Assembly (NCBI GenBank): GCA_026646655.1
Contig: JAPKHT010000003.1
Span: forward strand, 1-64,000
Direction: 5' to 3'
Origin: JADLBR01 sp020847615
Lineage (GTDB): Bacteria; Verrucomicrobiota; Verrucomicrobiia; JADLBR01
DNA: 64,000 bases
How positions within the stretch are numbered: position 1 is the stretch's first letter; each line of letters opens with the position of its first letter. Both the position numbers and the translations under genes were made by a program. The notes under the pieces were generated by a model, which saw only the letters and a list, made by a program, of their open reading frames with translations, made no database searches and was not told the origin of the DNA. Positions 43,936 to 52,451 of the stretch are shown in pieces.

Positions 43936-43956
43936 CTGGTTAAATAAATTGACCAG
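43936..43956. promoter_or_regulatory. Operator palindrome between sialidases and regulator
   Basis: CTGGT (43936-43940), TAAATAAATTG, ACCAG (43952-43956). It lies 60 nt upstream of the sialidase ATG and 2 nt upstream of the regulator's ATG, so binding could repress both divergent units and autoregulate. It matches the site at 34007-34033 in arms, spacing and offset. The A/T-rich centre stands out against the GC-rich surroundings. Confidence 0.78.
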
Positions 43957-43957
43957 T

Positions 43958-45055
43958 ATGCCGCCCGGGGCCACCGTGGGCGGCGTGTTGGCGGTGCCGG
44001 AACATGTGCCCCTGGCGGCGCGCGTGGTCGGGGCGTTGCGCTCGGCCCTGCGCGGGGGCGAGTGGTCGGGCTGGCTGCCCGGGGAGCGCGCGCTGAGCGA
44101 GCGGCTGGGGGTGAGCCGGCCGACGCTGCGGGCGGCGCTGGCGGAACTGGAGCGCGAGGGTTGGGTGCGCGCTGAGCAGGGCAAACGTCGTCAGATCTTG
44201 CGCGGCGGGGGTGGGCCGCGGCGCCGGGTGGTGGCGATGCTGGCGCCCGAGCCATTGGAGGGGTTGCCGGCGCAGGTGATTTTCTGGATCGACCGGCTGA
44301 GGGAGCGGTTGGATGCGGAAGGGTGGCAACTGGAGATGCACTGTGATCGGGCGTGCTATTCGGGGCGCCCGGAAAGGGCGCTGGAGCGGGAGGTGGGTTC
44401 GACGAACGCGGGGGTGTGGCTGCTGCTGCGAACGACGCAGCGGGCGCAGCGCTGGTTCCAGGGCCGGGGCGTGCCGTGCGTCTTGTCAGGGACGTGCCAT
44501 GTTGGAATTGATCTGCCGGCGGTGGACGTGGATCTGAGGGCGGTATGCAGGCACGCGGCGGGACTTCTGCTGGGCCGCGGGCATCGCCGGATCGCGCTGA
44601 TCTTGCACGCGGGCATGCAGGCCGGCGACGTGGCCAGCGAGGCCGGGTTCCTGGAGGCGTTCATTGCGTCGGGGCATCAGGGGGCGGCGCCGCGGGTGGT
44701 GCGCCATGACGGCACGAGAGCGGGGGTGATGCGCGTCGTGGAGGGACTCATGAGGCACGGCGATGGGCCGACGGCCCTGATCGTGGCAAGGTCGGCCCCC
44801 GCGCTGGTGGCGCTGACGCACCTGCAGCGCATCGGGTTCCGGGTCCCGGGCGACGTTTCGCTCGTGGCGCGGGATGACGACCATTTCCTGGAGCACACGT
44901 CGCCCGAGCTGGCGCGCTACCGGTATGACCCGGCGCTGCACGAGCGACGGGTGTTCCGGCTGCTGATGGAGACGGCGCAGGGAAGGGGGGCGGGGCGGCA
45001 GGTGTACGGGATGGCCCGCCTTGTGCCGGGGGAAACCCTGGCGCATCGGAGTTGA
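43958..45055 (+). CDS. GntR-type HTH regulator with LacI-like ligand-binding domain
   Basis: 365 residues. The winged HTH (~10-75) is of GntR type: 'LPGERALSERLGVSRPTLRAALAELEREGWV'. Residues ~85-365 resemble the periplasmic-binding-protein fold of LacI/GalR ('VVAMLAPEPLEG', 'GVPCVLSGTCHVGIDLPAVDVD', 'GHRRIALIL', 'GPTALIVARSAPALVAL', 'RIGFRVPGDVSLVARDDD'). Such hybrids (AraR-like) usually repress sugar-catabolic genes until a sugar binds. ATG 43958 is preferred to TTG 43949. Adjacent operator and divergent sialidases make it the candidate sialic-acid regulator; the ligand is inferred. Confidence 0.88.
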   Translation: MPPGATVGGVLAVPEHVPLAARVVGALRSALRGGEWSGWLPGERALSERLGVSRPTLRAALAELEREGWVRAEQGKRRQILRGGGGPRRRVVAMLAPEPLEGLPAQVIFWIDRLRERLDAEGWQLEMHCDRACYSGRPERALEREVGSTNAGVWLLLRTTQRAQRWFQGRGVPCVLSGTCHVGIDLPAVDVDLRAVCRHAAGLLLGRGHRRIALILHAGMQAGDVASEAGFLEAFIASGHQGAAPRVVRHDGTRAGVMRVVEGLMRHGDGPTALIVARSAPALVALTHLQRIGFRVPGDVSLVARDDDHFLEHTSPELARYRYDPALHERRVFRLLMETAQGRGAGRQVYGMARLVPGETLAHRS

Positions 45056-45180
45056 CGCCGGGCGGTTCTTGGGTGAGAATAGCTAGGTGTCCGCATTAGA
45101 AGCGGGCGCATCCGGGCTTCACCTTGTGTCATGGCTGAGGGATCGGCGCAATTCAACAGATGGCACATTGGAGAAGTAGT

Positions 45181-45471
45181 ATGGATATATACGTTGGCAA
45201 CCTGCCGTACGACGTGACGGACTCGGAACTCGAGCAGTTGTTTGGAAAATACGGGGCGGTGGAGTCGGCCCGGGTGGTCATGGACCGGGAGACGGGGCGA
45301 GCGAAGGGCTTTGGCTTCGTGAACATGCCCGACCGCGCCGATGCGCAGAAGGCCATCGACGCCCTCAACGGCTCCGATCTCCACGGGCGCGCGCTGCGCG
45401 TGAATGAGTCGCAGCCGAAGCCCAGGACGGGCGGCGGTGGTGGTGGCGGCGGTTTCCGCGGACGACGCTAA
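45181..45471 (+). CDS. RRM-domain RNA-binding protein
   Basis: 96 residues: one RNA-recognition motif with RNP2 IYVGNL and RNP1 KGFGFVNM, then a basic glycine-rich tail ending GFRGRR. This matches the small bacterial RRM proteins (cyanobacterial Rbp-like) often induced by cold, though the role here is not known. GGAGAAG precedes ATG 45181. Followed by three consecutive hairpins, the last a strong terminator. Confidence 0.93.
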   Translation: MDIYVGNLPYDVTDSELEQLFGKYGAVESARVVMDRETGRAKGFGFVNMPDRADAQKAIDALNGSDLHGRALRVNESQPKPRTGGGGGGGGFRGRR

Positions 45472-45480
45472 GGGTTTTGT

Positions 45481-45493
45481 CGGACTTCGTCCG
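45481..45493. other. Hairpin after the RRM gene (1)
   Basis: CGGAC-TTC-GTCCG, a 5-bp stem with a 3-nt loop, 10 nt after the RRM stop. It is the first of three adjacent hairpins. Confidence 0.4.
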
Positions 45494-45519
45494 GCAGACT
45501 TTCGAATATTCCCGTGCCT

Positions 45520-45539
45520 CCACGGTCTTGCGACCGTGG
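45520..45539. other. Hairpin after the RRM gene (2)
   Basis: CCACGGTC-TTGC-GACCGTGG, a perfect 8-bp stem with a 4-nt loop. Confidence 0.5.
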
Positions 45540-45556
45540 CTACGAATCTTCGAGCT

Positions 45557-45589
45557 GGGGGCCGGTCGGACTTTGTCCGACCGGCCCCC
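45557..45589. terminator. Strong GC-rich hairpin, probable bidirectional terminator
   Basis: A perfect 15-bp stem (45557-45571 with 45575-45589) closes on the 3-nt loop TTT. It lies between the convergent RRM and CPBP genes. No T-run follows, but the stem is by far the most stable seen in the window. Confidence 0.65.
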
Positions 45590-45621
45590 CAAGCCCGGAT
45601 CCGTGGGGCACCATCGGGGGT

Positions 45622-45706
45622 GAAAATGTAGCCGAAGCCGTGAGGCTTTGGCGGCCAAACGCTTACGCGTTCGGCTACGGGAGACGCTGCGGCTATTTTC
45701 GAGTCA
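45622..45706. repeat. Full-length copy (B) of the 85-bp dispersed repeat
   Basis: It begins GAAAATGTAGCCGAAGCCG and ends GCGGCTATTTTCGAGTCA, and is almost identical to the reverse complement of 52325-52409. The TAGCCGAA...TTCGGCTA ends pair, and each half has its own small palindrome (AGCCGTGAGGCT; CGCTTACGCG). Its right end encodes the last codons and the TAG stop of the CPBP gene. Confidence 0.8.
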
Positions 45707-48020
45707 GCGATGCGGCGGCGCTCAGGAAGGCGGCCGCGATCGCGTACGACAGGGTGCCCATGGCGATGGGCAGCAAGCCGGCGAGATCGCGTCCTCCGAC
45801 CTCGTGGACGAGTGTGAATCGGATGAGCGCGGGGACCCAGATCGCCAGGCAACCGGTCGCGAGCCATCGGCTCGGGGGCGTTCCGCGGGCCGCGGCAGCC
45901 AGGAGCAGCAGGGTGGTAGCCAGGTACGGGGGCAGTATGGCGAGAAACCACACGAACGATTCGGGCGTGCGCGGCGCCTTGTGGCCCTCGAACTTGGGGA
46001 CGAGGGCACTGGCCTTTTCGTGAATCGTGGCGCCCGGATCGGAGGTAGACTTCCGTGTGTAGCGGGCGGTGCGCCTGATGTCGGGTTCGCCGGGGAGGTC
46101 GGTGTTGTCGCTGTCGCGGCATAGCAGCGCGCGCGCCTGTTGGAGCCAGGCGGCGCAGGCCCCCGCGGGATTCGCTTTGACCACGGCGAGCGTCAGTTCC
46201 AGGCAGAGGGCATCGCGGCGGGCGGGGTCGGGCTCGAGATCCCGCAGCCTGCGGTAGACGACTGTTTCGAAGTGGGATCTCCTTTGGAGTGGAGACATGG
46301 CCGGGGTATCCGCGAGCAGATGGGCCAGGGCGGCGCGCGCGGTGTCCGGGGCGCGGCCCAGCGCGGGATCGACGTGCGCGATGCTGGCGAAGATTGCGGG
46401 GAATTGGGGCGAGGGGCATGGGTAGGACCGCATGGCGGAGGGCTGAAGCGAGGCGGCGAGGACGAGCGGCAGGGCGGCGCCCAAGAGGGATGCCCCCGCG
46501 CCGACCCATCGGCGCCCCGGCGCGCACGCCAACAATTCGCGCATCACGATGACCGCTGCCAGTGGCCAGGCGAGGAATGCGTTGAGGCCCTGCAGCGAAG
46601 CCAGCGATGCCGCGGCGAAGGCCAGCGGTGGCCCACCGCCCGAGAGCCGAAGCGCCCACAGGGAGAGCGCCAGGGCCATGAGCGCGAATTGCAGCGCGCC
46701 AGGAAGCACGTGGTGCGCCAGGAAGATGGGCAAGCCGTGGAGGCAACAGCCGAGGGCGCACACGGCGAGCGGCACCGTGGCGGGGCGCCCAAGCAGGGAG
46801 CGGAGCGCGAGGAACATGGTGGCGATGCCCAGGAGCGCGGCGCCATGCTGCATCCAGACCCATGTCGCGAGGGCCGGGTCGCCGGACGCCATGGGCGGGA
46901 GGATCCACGTGAGCAGCCAGCCCCCGCGCGGCTCAAGGGCGGTCGGCGATGCCGCCGCGCCGAGGATCGCGGCGCTGCCATCGTGCAGCAGCGCGAAGGG
47001 GATGCCGAGCAACGGGGTCAGGCGGATCGCGACGGCGGTCGCGCCGATGGCCAACCAGCACGCCGCCTCGCCCCGGGGCCCGATCGAGATCACCCGGTCC
47101 ACGAGCCGAGCCAGCCACGGGGGCGCGGACGGCGCGAACGCGACGGCCTCGCGGTCGGCGACCGCGGCCATCGCGCGCGGGCCCATGAGGCGCGGGATGA
47201 TTGCCGCGGAGACGAGGAAGAGCCCCCACGCGATGAACCCGCGGCGCGGGTCGCCATCCAGGCCCAGGAACCACGACTCATCATCGACCACGTCGAAGAG
47301 GCGGAGTCTCCGGAAGAGTGCCTCGCCGAACACCAGGCCCGCGTGGATGCCGATGCCGAGGTGCAGGGCGCGCGTCCGGATGGCGGCCGCGCAGAGCAAG
47401 ACGTGGAGGCAGAATACGCCGCCGAAGAGCATGCGGTCCGCGGGTTCCGTGAGGAGGTCGCCGGGATTGGCGAGGTCGTGGAAGAACGCGAACAGGATGC
47501 CGGTGACAATGACCGCGGGCCAGCGCGGCAGGGCATCGGCGACGGCGCGCAAGAGGAACCCGCGGAAGAGGATCTCTTCGGTCGTCGCGATGGCGATGCC
47601 CGCGAAGGCGCAGGCCGGAACGGCCGCGGCGACGTCGGCCAGGGATCGTGGCGCGCGGAATTCGACGGACCCGCCCGCGCGCATCAGCAGCGCGTAGGCG
47701 AGGTATCCTCCGATCCCGAAGAGCCATCCGCGGGCAATCACCCCCCGCCAGCCGGGCGTGGGCCGGAGGCCCAGGGCAGGGCGCCGGGCGGCGATTCGGT
47801 GAACGGCCCAGGCCAGCAGCAGGGCCGCGGCGCAGACGACCAGGCGGCCGGGTCCCGTGTGACCCAGGAGCCCGGCGCCGGGCCCGAGCGCGGCCCTCGC
47901 GGCGGCGTCCAGGGTGGCGAGGAGAGCGGCGAGCGAGGCCACATAGATGGCCGTGCGAACGAGCCCATCGCGCGCGCCGAGCCACGCGAGGGCCGCCCCG
48001 ATCCTATGGCGCGCACTCAC
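45693..48020 (-). CDS. CPBP-family intramembrane protease fused to a large multi-helix membrane domain
   Basis: 775 residues. The N-terminal ~280 residues form the CPBP (CAAX-protease/bacteriocin-processing, Abi) domain with EEILFRGFLL (EExxxR), FAFFHD (FxxxH) and the later HLGIGIHAGLVF (His). The rest (~320-775) adds about nine more membrane helices with a soluble loop (~560-680) rich in charged residues, resembling a glycosyltransferase-C-type membrane protein but not clearly assignable. Start is GTG 48020. The C-terminal LTRK-stop is encoded by the dispersed repeat. CPBP proteins process prenylated or peptide substrates; the target is unknown. Confidence 0.75.
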   Translation of the reverse strand: MSARHRIGAALAWLGARDGLVRTAIYVASLAALLATLDAAARAALGPGAGLLGHTGPGRLVVCAAALLLAWAVHRIAARRPALGLRPTPGWRGVIARGWLFGIGGYLAYALLMRAGGSVEFRAPRSLADVAAAVPACAFAGIAIATTEEILFRGFLLRAVADALPRWPAVIVTGILFAFFHDLANPGDLLTEPADRMLFGGVFCLHVLLCAAAIRTRALHLGIGIHAGLVFGEALFRRLRLFDVVDDESWFLGLDGDPRRGFIAWGLFLVSAAIIPRLMGPRAMAAVADREAVAFAPSAPPWLARLVDRVISIGPRGEAACWLAIGATAVAIRLTPLLGIPFALLHDGSAAILGAAASPTALEPRGGWLLTWILPPMASGDPALATWVWMQHGAALLGIATMFLALRSLLGRPATVPLAVCALGCCLHGLPIFLAHHVLPGALQFALMALALSLWALRLSGGGPPLAFAAASLASLQGLNAFLAWPLAAVIVMRELLACAPGRRWVGAGASLLGAALPLVLAASLQPSAMRSYPCPSPQFPAIFASIAHVDPALGRAPDTARAALAHLLADTPAMSPLQRRSHFETVVYRRLRDLEPDPARRDALCLELTLAVVKANPAGACAAWLQQARALLCRDSDNTDLPGEPDIRRTARYTRKSTSDPGATIHEKASALVPKFEGHKAPRTPESFVWFLAILPPYLATTLLLLAAAARGTPPSRWLATGCLAIWVPALIRFTLVHEVGGRDLAGLLPIAMGTLSYAIAAAFLSAAASLTRK

Positions 48021-48058
48021 GCGATCTCACATCCCGACACGCCGCCCAGCGCCGCGGG

Positions 48059-48358
48059 TCACTCGAAGTCGTAGACGAGGACTTTCCTGCAATTGGGTTT
48101 GAAGACCTTCTCGACGAACTCGACGTGCGCCGGATCGTCCTGGTAGGCATCCTGCGACGCCTTGGAGTCAAAGACGATGTTCAGGGCGACCTGATAGCTC
48201 TGGTCGACCACGTCCCGGTGGCTCTTGGCCATTTTCCCGACGTGGAAATGCAGGATGCCGGGCTGCTTGTTCAGATATCTCTTGGCCCCGGCGACAAGAT
48301 CGTCCGCGGCGGCGGGCTTCGCGGGGTCCGTCCAGAAGATGACGACGTGGGAGAACAT
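48059..48358 (-). CDS. Dabb-domain (stress-responsive alpha-beta barrel) protein
   Basis: 99 residues, the normal single-domain length. MFSHVVIFWT at the start, 'GILHFHVGKMAKSHRDVVDQSYQVALNIVFDSKAS' and 'DAYQDDPAHVEFVEKVFKP' match the dimeric ferredoxin-like Dabb family. Its function in bacteria is poorly defined. It stands between the CPBP gene and argA on the same strand. Confidence 0.9.
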   Translation of the reverse strand: MFSHVVIFWTDPAKPAAADDLVAGAKRYLNKQPGILHFHVGKMAKSHRDVVDQSYQVALNIVFDSKASQDAYQDDPAHVEFVEKVFKPNCRKVLVYDFE

Positions 48359-48453
48359 GGGGGAAGCCTAGAGGGGGCCCGGGCGAAAGGTCAAAAGGCA
48401 AAACGATCCCATGGCCCGCAGGCCAAGTAGTGGGGGTGCCGCGTTCCGGCGGG

Positions 48454-49758
48454 CTACACGGGCATCGTCGCCGGCTGGCTGCGGAGGTCCTTGGCGAGGA
48501 CGCGCGAGTTGCGCCCGCTCTTCTCCCACTGCTCGCGGCGCTTGGCGGGGAGGATGTCGGGGGAGACCGCCGAGAAGCCCCCCTTCTGCTCGAAGAAGGC
48601 GAAGGTCTGGGTGGACAGGGCGAAGAGTTCCTCGGTGCCGGCCTCGCGGGCGACCTTTTCGACGTAGGCGAGGAGGCGGCGCCCGATCCCCTGGTTCTCG
48701 TGGCTGGCGCTCACGTAGAGGCAGGCGACCTCCGCGCGGCGGCCCTCCGCGTCGGGGTGCAGGGCGACGCACCCCAGGACGTTGCGGTCGACCTCGAAGA
48801 CGTAGTAGTCGTTCAGTTGCTGGAGGATCATGGCGCGTGTGCGCGGCAGGATCTCCTGGGACTGGACCGCGCGCTTGATGAGGTTCTGGATGGACTGCAC
48901 GTCCTTCTTCATCGCGCGGCGGATGGACTGGTACTGGTTGGCGTAGATCATCGTGCCGATGCCCTCGTTGAGGAACACCTCGCTCAGCAGGGCCTCGTCG
49001 ACCTTGCCGTTGACGATGTGGACGCGGTCAATCCCGTCCCTGCAGGCGCCGATGCCGTGGGCGACCTTCGAGCGCAGCTCGGGGGGTATCTCGTCGGGGC
49101 ATGATTTCTGGTAGGCCGCGGCCTCGTCGACGGACATGTGCTGGATGACCTCGCCGCCGCGGGTGAGCTTGTCGTTGGCGGTGACGAAGATGAGTTTCAC
49201 GGCGCGCAGGGCGCGGGCGACCGCGAGGGCCACGGCGTCCGAATTCACGCGGAAGGTGCGCCCGGCGCCGTCGAAGCCCAGGGGCGGGATCACCGGCACG
49301 ATGTCCTCGGCGAGCACCCGGCGGAGGAGGTCCTCGTCGACGCGCTCGACCTTGCCGGTGTGCTGCTGGTCGATGCCATCGATGATGCCGACGGGGTGCG
49401 CGATGATCGCGTTGGGGTAGATGCAGCGCATGTCAACCGAGGTGAGCCCCTCCATGATCTCGTGGGTGAGGCGGTTGGCCGCGGTGAGCGCGACGGAGAG
49501 GGTCGCGGGGTCGGTGATGCCCGAGCCGTCGTAGTTGGAGATCGGCGTCGCGGTCTGCGCGGAAAGATCCTTGATCTGTTGGCCGGCGCCGTGCACGAGC
49601 ACCGTGCGGATGCGCAGGCTCCAGAGCACCGCGATGTCCAGGATCAGGTTCGAGATGTTGTCGCCGGCCAGGACCGCGCCGTCCAGGGCGATGACGAACA
49701 CCTTCTCCCGGTAGCTGGGGACGTAATTCAATATCCCGCGCAGGTCGGAGACCTTCAT
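48454..49758 (-). CDS. argA: N-acetylglutamate synthase (amino-acid kinase + GNAT)
   Basis: 434 residues, as in classical ArgA. The amino-acid-kinase domain (~15-265) has VFVIALDGAVL, 'VHGAGQQI', 'PNAIIAHPVG' and 'FRVNSDAVALAVARAL'; the GNAT domain (~290-434) has 'ACLYVSASHENQGIGRRLLAYVE' (acetyl-CoA loop QGIGRRL). It makes N-acetylglutamate, the first step of arginine synthesis, and is usually inhibited by arginine through the kinase-like domain. Two starts are possible: ATG 49758 (MKVSDLRG, chosen for homology) or GTG 49797; neither has a strong SD. Confidence 0.9.
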   Translation of the reverse strand: MKVSDLRGILNYVPSYREKVFVIALDGAVLAGDNISNLILDIAVLWSLRIRTVLVHGAGQQIKDLSAQTATPISNYDGSGITDPATLSVALTAANRLTHEIMEGLTSVDMRCIYPNAIIAHPVGIIDGIDQQHTGKVERVDEDLLRRVLAEDIVPVIPPLGFDGAGRTFRVNSDAVALAVARALRAVKLIFVTANDKLTRGGEVIQHMSVDEAAAYQKSCPDEIPPELRSKVAHGIGACRDGIDRVHIVNGKVDEALLSEVFLNEGIGTMIYANQYQSIRRAMKKDVQSIQNLIKRAVQSQEILPRTRAMILQQLNDYYVFEVDRNVLGCVALHPDAEGRRAEVACLYVSASHENQGIGRRLLAYVEKVAREAGTEELFALSTQTFAFFEQKGGFSAVSPDILPAKRREQWEKSGRNSRVLAKDLRSQPATMPV

Positions 49759-49966
49759 GGTGCCGATATGCGCCCGGCGGGCGATGTTTTCAACCACAGA
49801 TTGCGCGGGCGCTCGTCCCCGGGGTGATGCCTTCCTCCGGGTGGGGCCTCAGGGCGGGGCGTTCGGGCGTGTCTGGAGATCTCGCGGTCACAATTTCATT
49901 GCGGGCGGGTCGGGCGCCGATATGCTCGATCCCGAGCAATAAACCAACCCCGACAGGAGGCGCGAG

Positions 49967-51241
49967 ATGGCCGGCAAGATGGATGGAGCAATCGAGAGGG
50001 CGTACGAGTTGGCGAGGGAGCGCTATGGGGCGCTTGGCGTGGACACGGACAAGGCGCTGGAGGTTCTGGCGAAGGTGCCGATATCGATGCACTGCTGGCA
50101 GGGGGACGACGTCGGCGGGTTCGAGAACGCGGGCGGGACGCTGGGCGACGGTCTGGCGGTGACGGGGAATTATCCGGGGAAGGCGCGCACGGCGCAGCAG
50201 TTGAGGCAGGATTTCGAGAAGGCCACGTCCGTCATCCCGGGCAAGCACCGGTTCAACGTGCACGCGTGCTACGCGGAGATGGACGGGAAGAAGGTGGACC
50301 GGGACGCGCTGGGCCCGGACCAGTTCAAGAACTGGATCGCCTGGGCGAAGGGGCTGGGGATCGGGATGGATTTCAACCAGACGTATTTCTCGCACCCGAA
50401 GATGGATCGCGGGTGGTCGCTGACGCACCCGGACGCGAAGATCCGCAAATTCTGGATCGAGCACGGGATCCGTTGCCGGGAGATCGGGGCGGCGATCGGC
50501 AAGGAGCTGGGGAAGACGTGCGTGACCAACCTGTGGATCCCGGATGGGATGAAGGACACCCCGGCGGACCGGCGGGGCCCGCGCGAGCGGCTGGCCGAGT
50601 CGCTGGACGCGGTGTTTGCGCCGAAGATCGACAGGAAGTACAACCTGGACTCGGTGGAGCCGAAGCTGTTTGGCATCGGCGCGGAGAGCTACACGCCGGG
50701 CTCGCACGAGTTCTACATCGGCTACGCGGTCAGCCGGAAGATCCTGCTGACGCTCGACGCGGGGCACTATCATCCGACGGAGGGCATCGGGGACAAGATC
50801 TCCTCGGTGATGTGCTTCCTGCCGGAGATCACGCTGCACGTGAGCCGCGGCGTCCGGTGGGACAGCGACCACGTCGTGACCCTGACCGACGACCTGCACT
50901 CGATCGCGCAGGAGATCGTGTGGGGCGGGTACTTGGACCGGATACACATCGGGCTGGATTACTTCGACGCGAGCATCAACCGGATCGCGGCGTGGGTGAT
51001 CGGGACGCGCAACATGATCAAGGCGCTCTTGATGGCGCTGGTCGCGCCGATCGAGAGGCTCAAGGCGTTCGAGCTGGCCGGCGACTACACCTCGAGGCTG
51101 GCGCTCATGGAGGACATGAAGGTGCTGCCGGCGGGCGCGGTGTGGGATTACTACTGCGCGAAGCAGGGCGCGCCGGTGGGCGTCGCGTGGCTGGACGACG
51201 TGAAGAAATACGAGGCCGACGTGCTCTCGAAGCGGAATTGA
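49967..51241 (+). CDS. rhaA: L-rhamnose isomerase
   Basis: 424 residues (E. coli RhaA is 419). It interconverts L-rhamnose and L-rhamnulose with Mn2+/Mg2+. Family stretches are 'VPISMHCWQGDDVGGFE', 'HACYAE', 'GMDFNQTYFSHP', 'TLDAGHYHPTE' (metal ligands), 'RWDSDHVV' and 'HIGLDYFDASINRI'. AGGAGG precedes ATG 49967. rhaT starts 12 nt downstream, so import and first catabolic step form an operon. RhaB and RhaD equivalents are not in the window. Confidence 0.95.
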   Translation: MAGKMDGAIERAYELARERYGALGVDTDKALEVLAKVPISMHCWQGDDVGGFENAGGTLGDGLAVTGNYPGKARTAQQLRQDFEKATSVIPGKHRFNVHACYAEMDGKKVDRDALGPDQFKNWIAWAKGLGIGMDFNQTYFSHPKMDRGWSLTHPDAKIRKFWIEHGIRCREIGAAIGKELGKTCVTNLWIPDGMKDTPADRRGPRERLAESLDAVFAPKIDRKYNLDSVEPKLFGIGAESYTPGSHEFYIGYAVSRKILLTLDAGHYHPTEGIGDKISSVMCFLPEITLHVSRGVRWDSDHVVTLTDDLHSIAQEIVWGGYLDRIHIGLDYFDASINRIAAWVIGTRNMIKALLMALVAPIERLKAFELAGDYTSRLALMEDMKVLPAGAVWDYYCAKQGAPVGVAWLDDVKKYEADVLSKRN

Positions 51242-51253
51242 GGAGGCGCCCCC

Positions 51254-52327
51254 ATGTGCATCGCGACCGTGGCTGAATCGACGACCAACCCGTCCCTGGG
51301 CGTGCTGATATTCACGCTCGGGGGATTGGCGGGGGCGGTGTTCTATCTCCCCTTCAAGAGGGTCCAGAAGTGGGCTTGGGAGAGCTACTGGATGATCTAC
51401 GCGGTGGCGGGCCTGGTGGTGGTGCCGTGGCTATTGGCGCTCACGACGTCGCCGAACGTGGTGAAGGTGCTCTCGCAGGCGCCGGGCGGCCAGATCGGCT
51501 ACTGTTTTTTCTGCGGGGCGATGTGGGGCGTCGGCGGCCTGACCTGGGGCCTGATGATCCGGTACCTGGGCGTGGGCCTCGGGCTGGCGATCGGCTGCGG
51601 CCTGTGCTCGGCGACCGGCACGCTGATCCCGCCGATCCTGAAGGGCAACCTCCAGGCGCTCTTCGGGACGCCTGCGGCGAACGCCTCGCTGGTGGGGGTG
51701 CTCGTCTCGGTGATCGGGATCGTGCTGGTGGGGATGGCGGGCATGTCCAAGGAGAGCGAGCTGCCGGATGAGGAGAAGAAGAAGGCGGTGGCCGAGTACG
51801 ATTTCAAGAAGGGGATCCTGGTGGCGCTATTCTCCGGGATCATGAGCGCGGGGATGAGTTTCGGGCTGCAGGGCGGGCCGGATATCGAGGCGCTGGCCAA
51901 GAGCGTGGAACCGGTGACGCCCCTGGCGTGGGCGGGGATGCCGGTGCTGGTGGTGGTGCTGCTGGGGGGATTCGCGGTCAATGGCGGCTGGTGCCTATTC
52001 CTGAATGCGAAGAACAAGACCCTGGGGGACTACGCGCGCAAGGACGCCCCGATGCTCCCGAACCTGCTGTTCGCCGGGCTGGCGGGGGCGATCTGGTGCT
52101 CGCAGTTCATCTGTTTCAAGACCGGCGAGCCGCAGATGGGCGCGCTGTCGTACATCGGCTGGGCGGTGCTCATGGCCAGCGCGATCCTGTTCTCGACGCT
52201 GCTCGGGATACTGCTCGGCGAGTGGAAGGGCACCAGCGGGCGCACGCGCGCGCTGCTGGCCTGCGGCCTCGTGCTGCTGATCGGGTCATCGGTGCTCTCG
52301 GCGTATAGCGGGTACCTGAAGGTCTGA
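51254..52327 (+). CDS. rhaT: L-rhamnose/H+ symporter
   Basis: 357 residues, about ten membrane helices, of the RhaT family. 'GVLIFTLGGLAGAVFYLPFKRVQKWAWESYWM' and 'IGYCFFCGAMWGVGGLTWGLMIRYLGVGLGLAIGCGLCSATGTLIPP' are highly characteristic. Together with rhaA it supports growth on rhamnose, common in algal and plant polysaccharides. Its TGA stop is the first triplet of repeat copy C. Confidence 0.95.
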   Translation: MCIATVAESTTNPSLGVLIFTLGGLAGAVFYLPFKRVQKWAWESYWMIYAVAGLVVVPWLLALTTSPNVVKVLSQAPGGQIGYCFFCGAMWGVGGLTWGLMIRYLGVGLGLAIGCGLCSATGTLIPPILKGNLQALFGTPAANASLVGVLVSVIGIVLVGMAGMSKESELPDEEKKKAVAEYDFKKGILVALFSGIMSAGMSFGLQGGPDIEALAKSVEPVTPLAWAGMPVLVVVLLGGFAVNGGWCLFLNAKNKTLGDYARKDAPMLPNLLFAGLAGAIWCSQFICFKTGEPQMGALSYIGWAVLMASAILFSTLLGILLGEWKGTSGRTRALLACGLVLLIGSSVLSAYSGYLKV

Positions 52328-52409
52328 CTCGAGAATTGCCGCAGCGCATCCCGTAGCCGATCGCGTAAGCGTTTGGGCGCCAAAGCCTCACGGCTTCGGC
52401 TACATTTTC
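52325..52409. repeat. Full-length copy (C) of the 85-bp dispersed repeat, starting on the rhaT stop
   Basis: TGACTCGAGAATTGCCGCAG ... GTAGCCGATCGCGTAAGCG ... GCCTCACGGCTTCGGCTAC, then ATTTTC. It is the inverted counterpart of 45622-45706, same length. The first three bases are the rhaT TGA. Confidence 0.8.
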
Positions 52410-52451
52410 GGCACCGATCGTGCCCCGCCGCGGCGGGCGCGTTTCTGGGCG

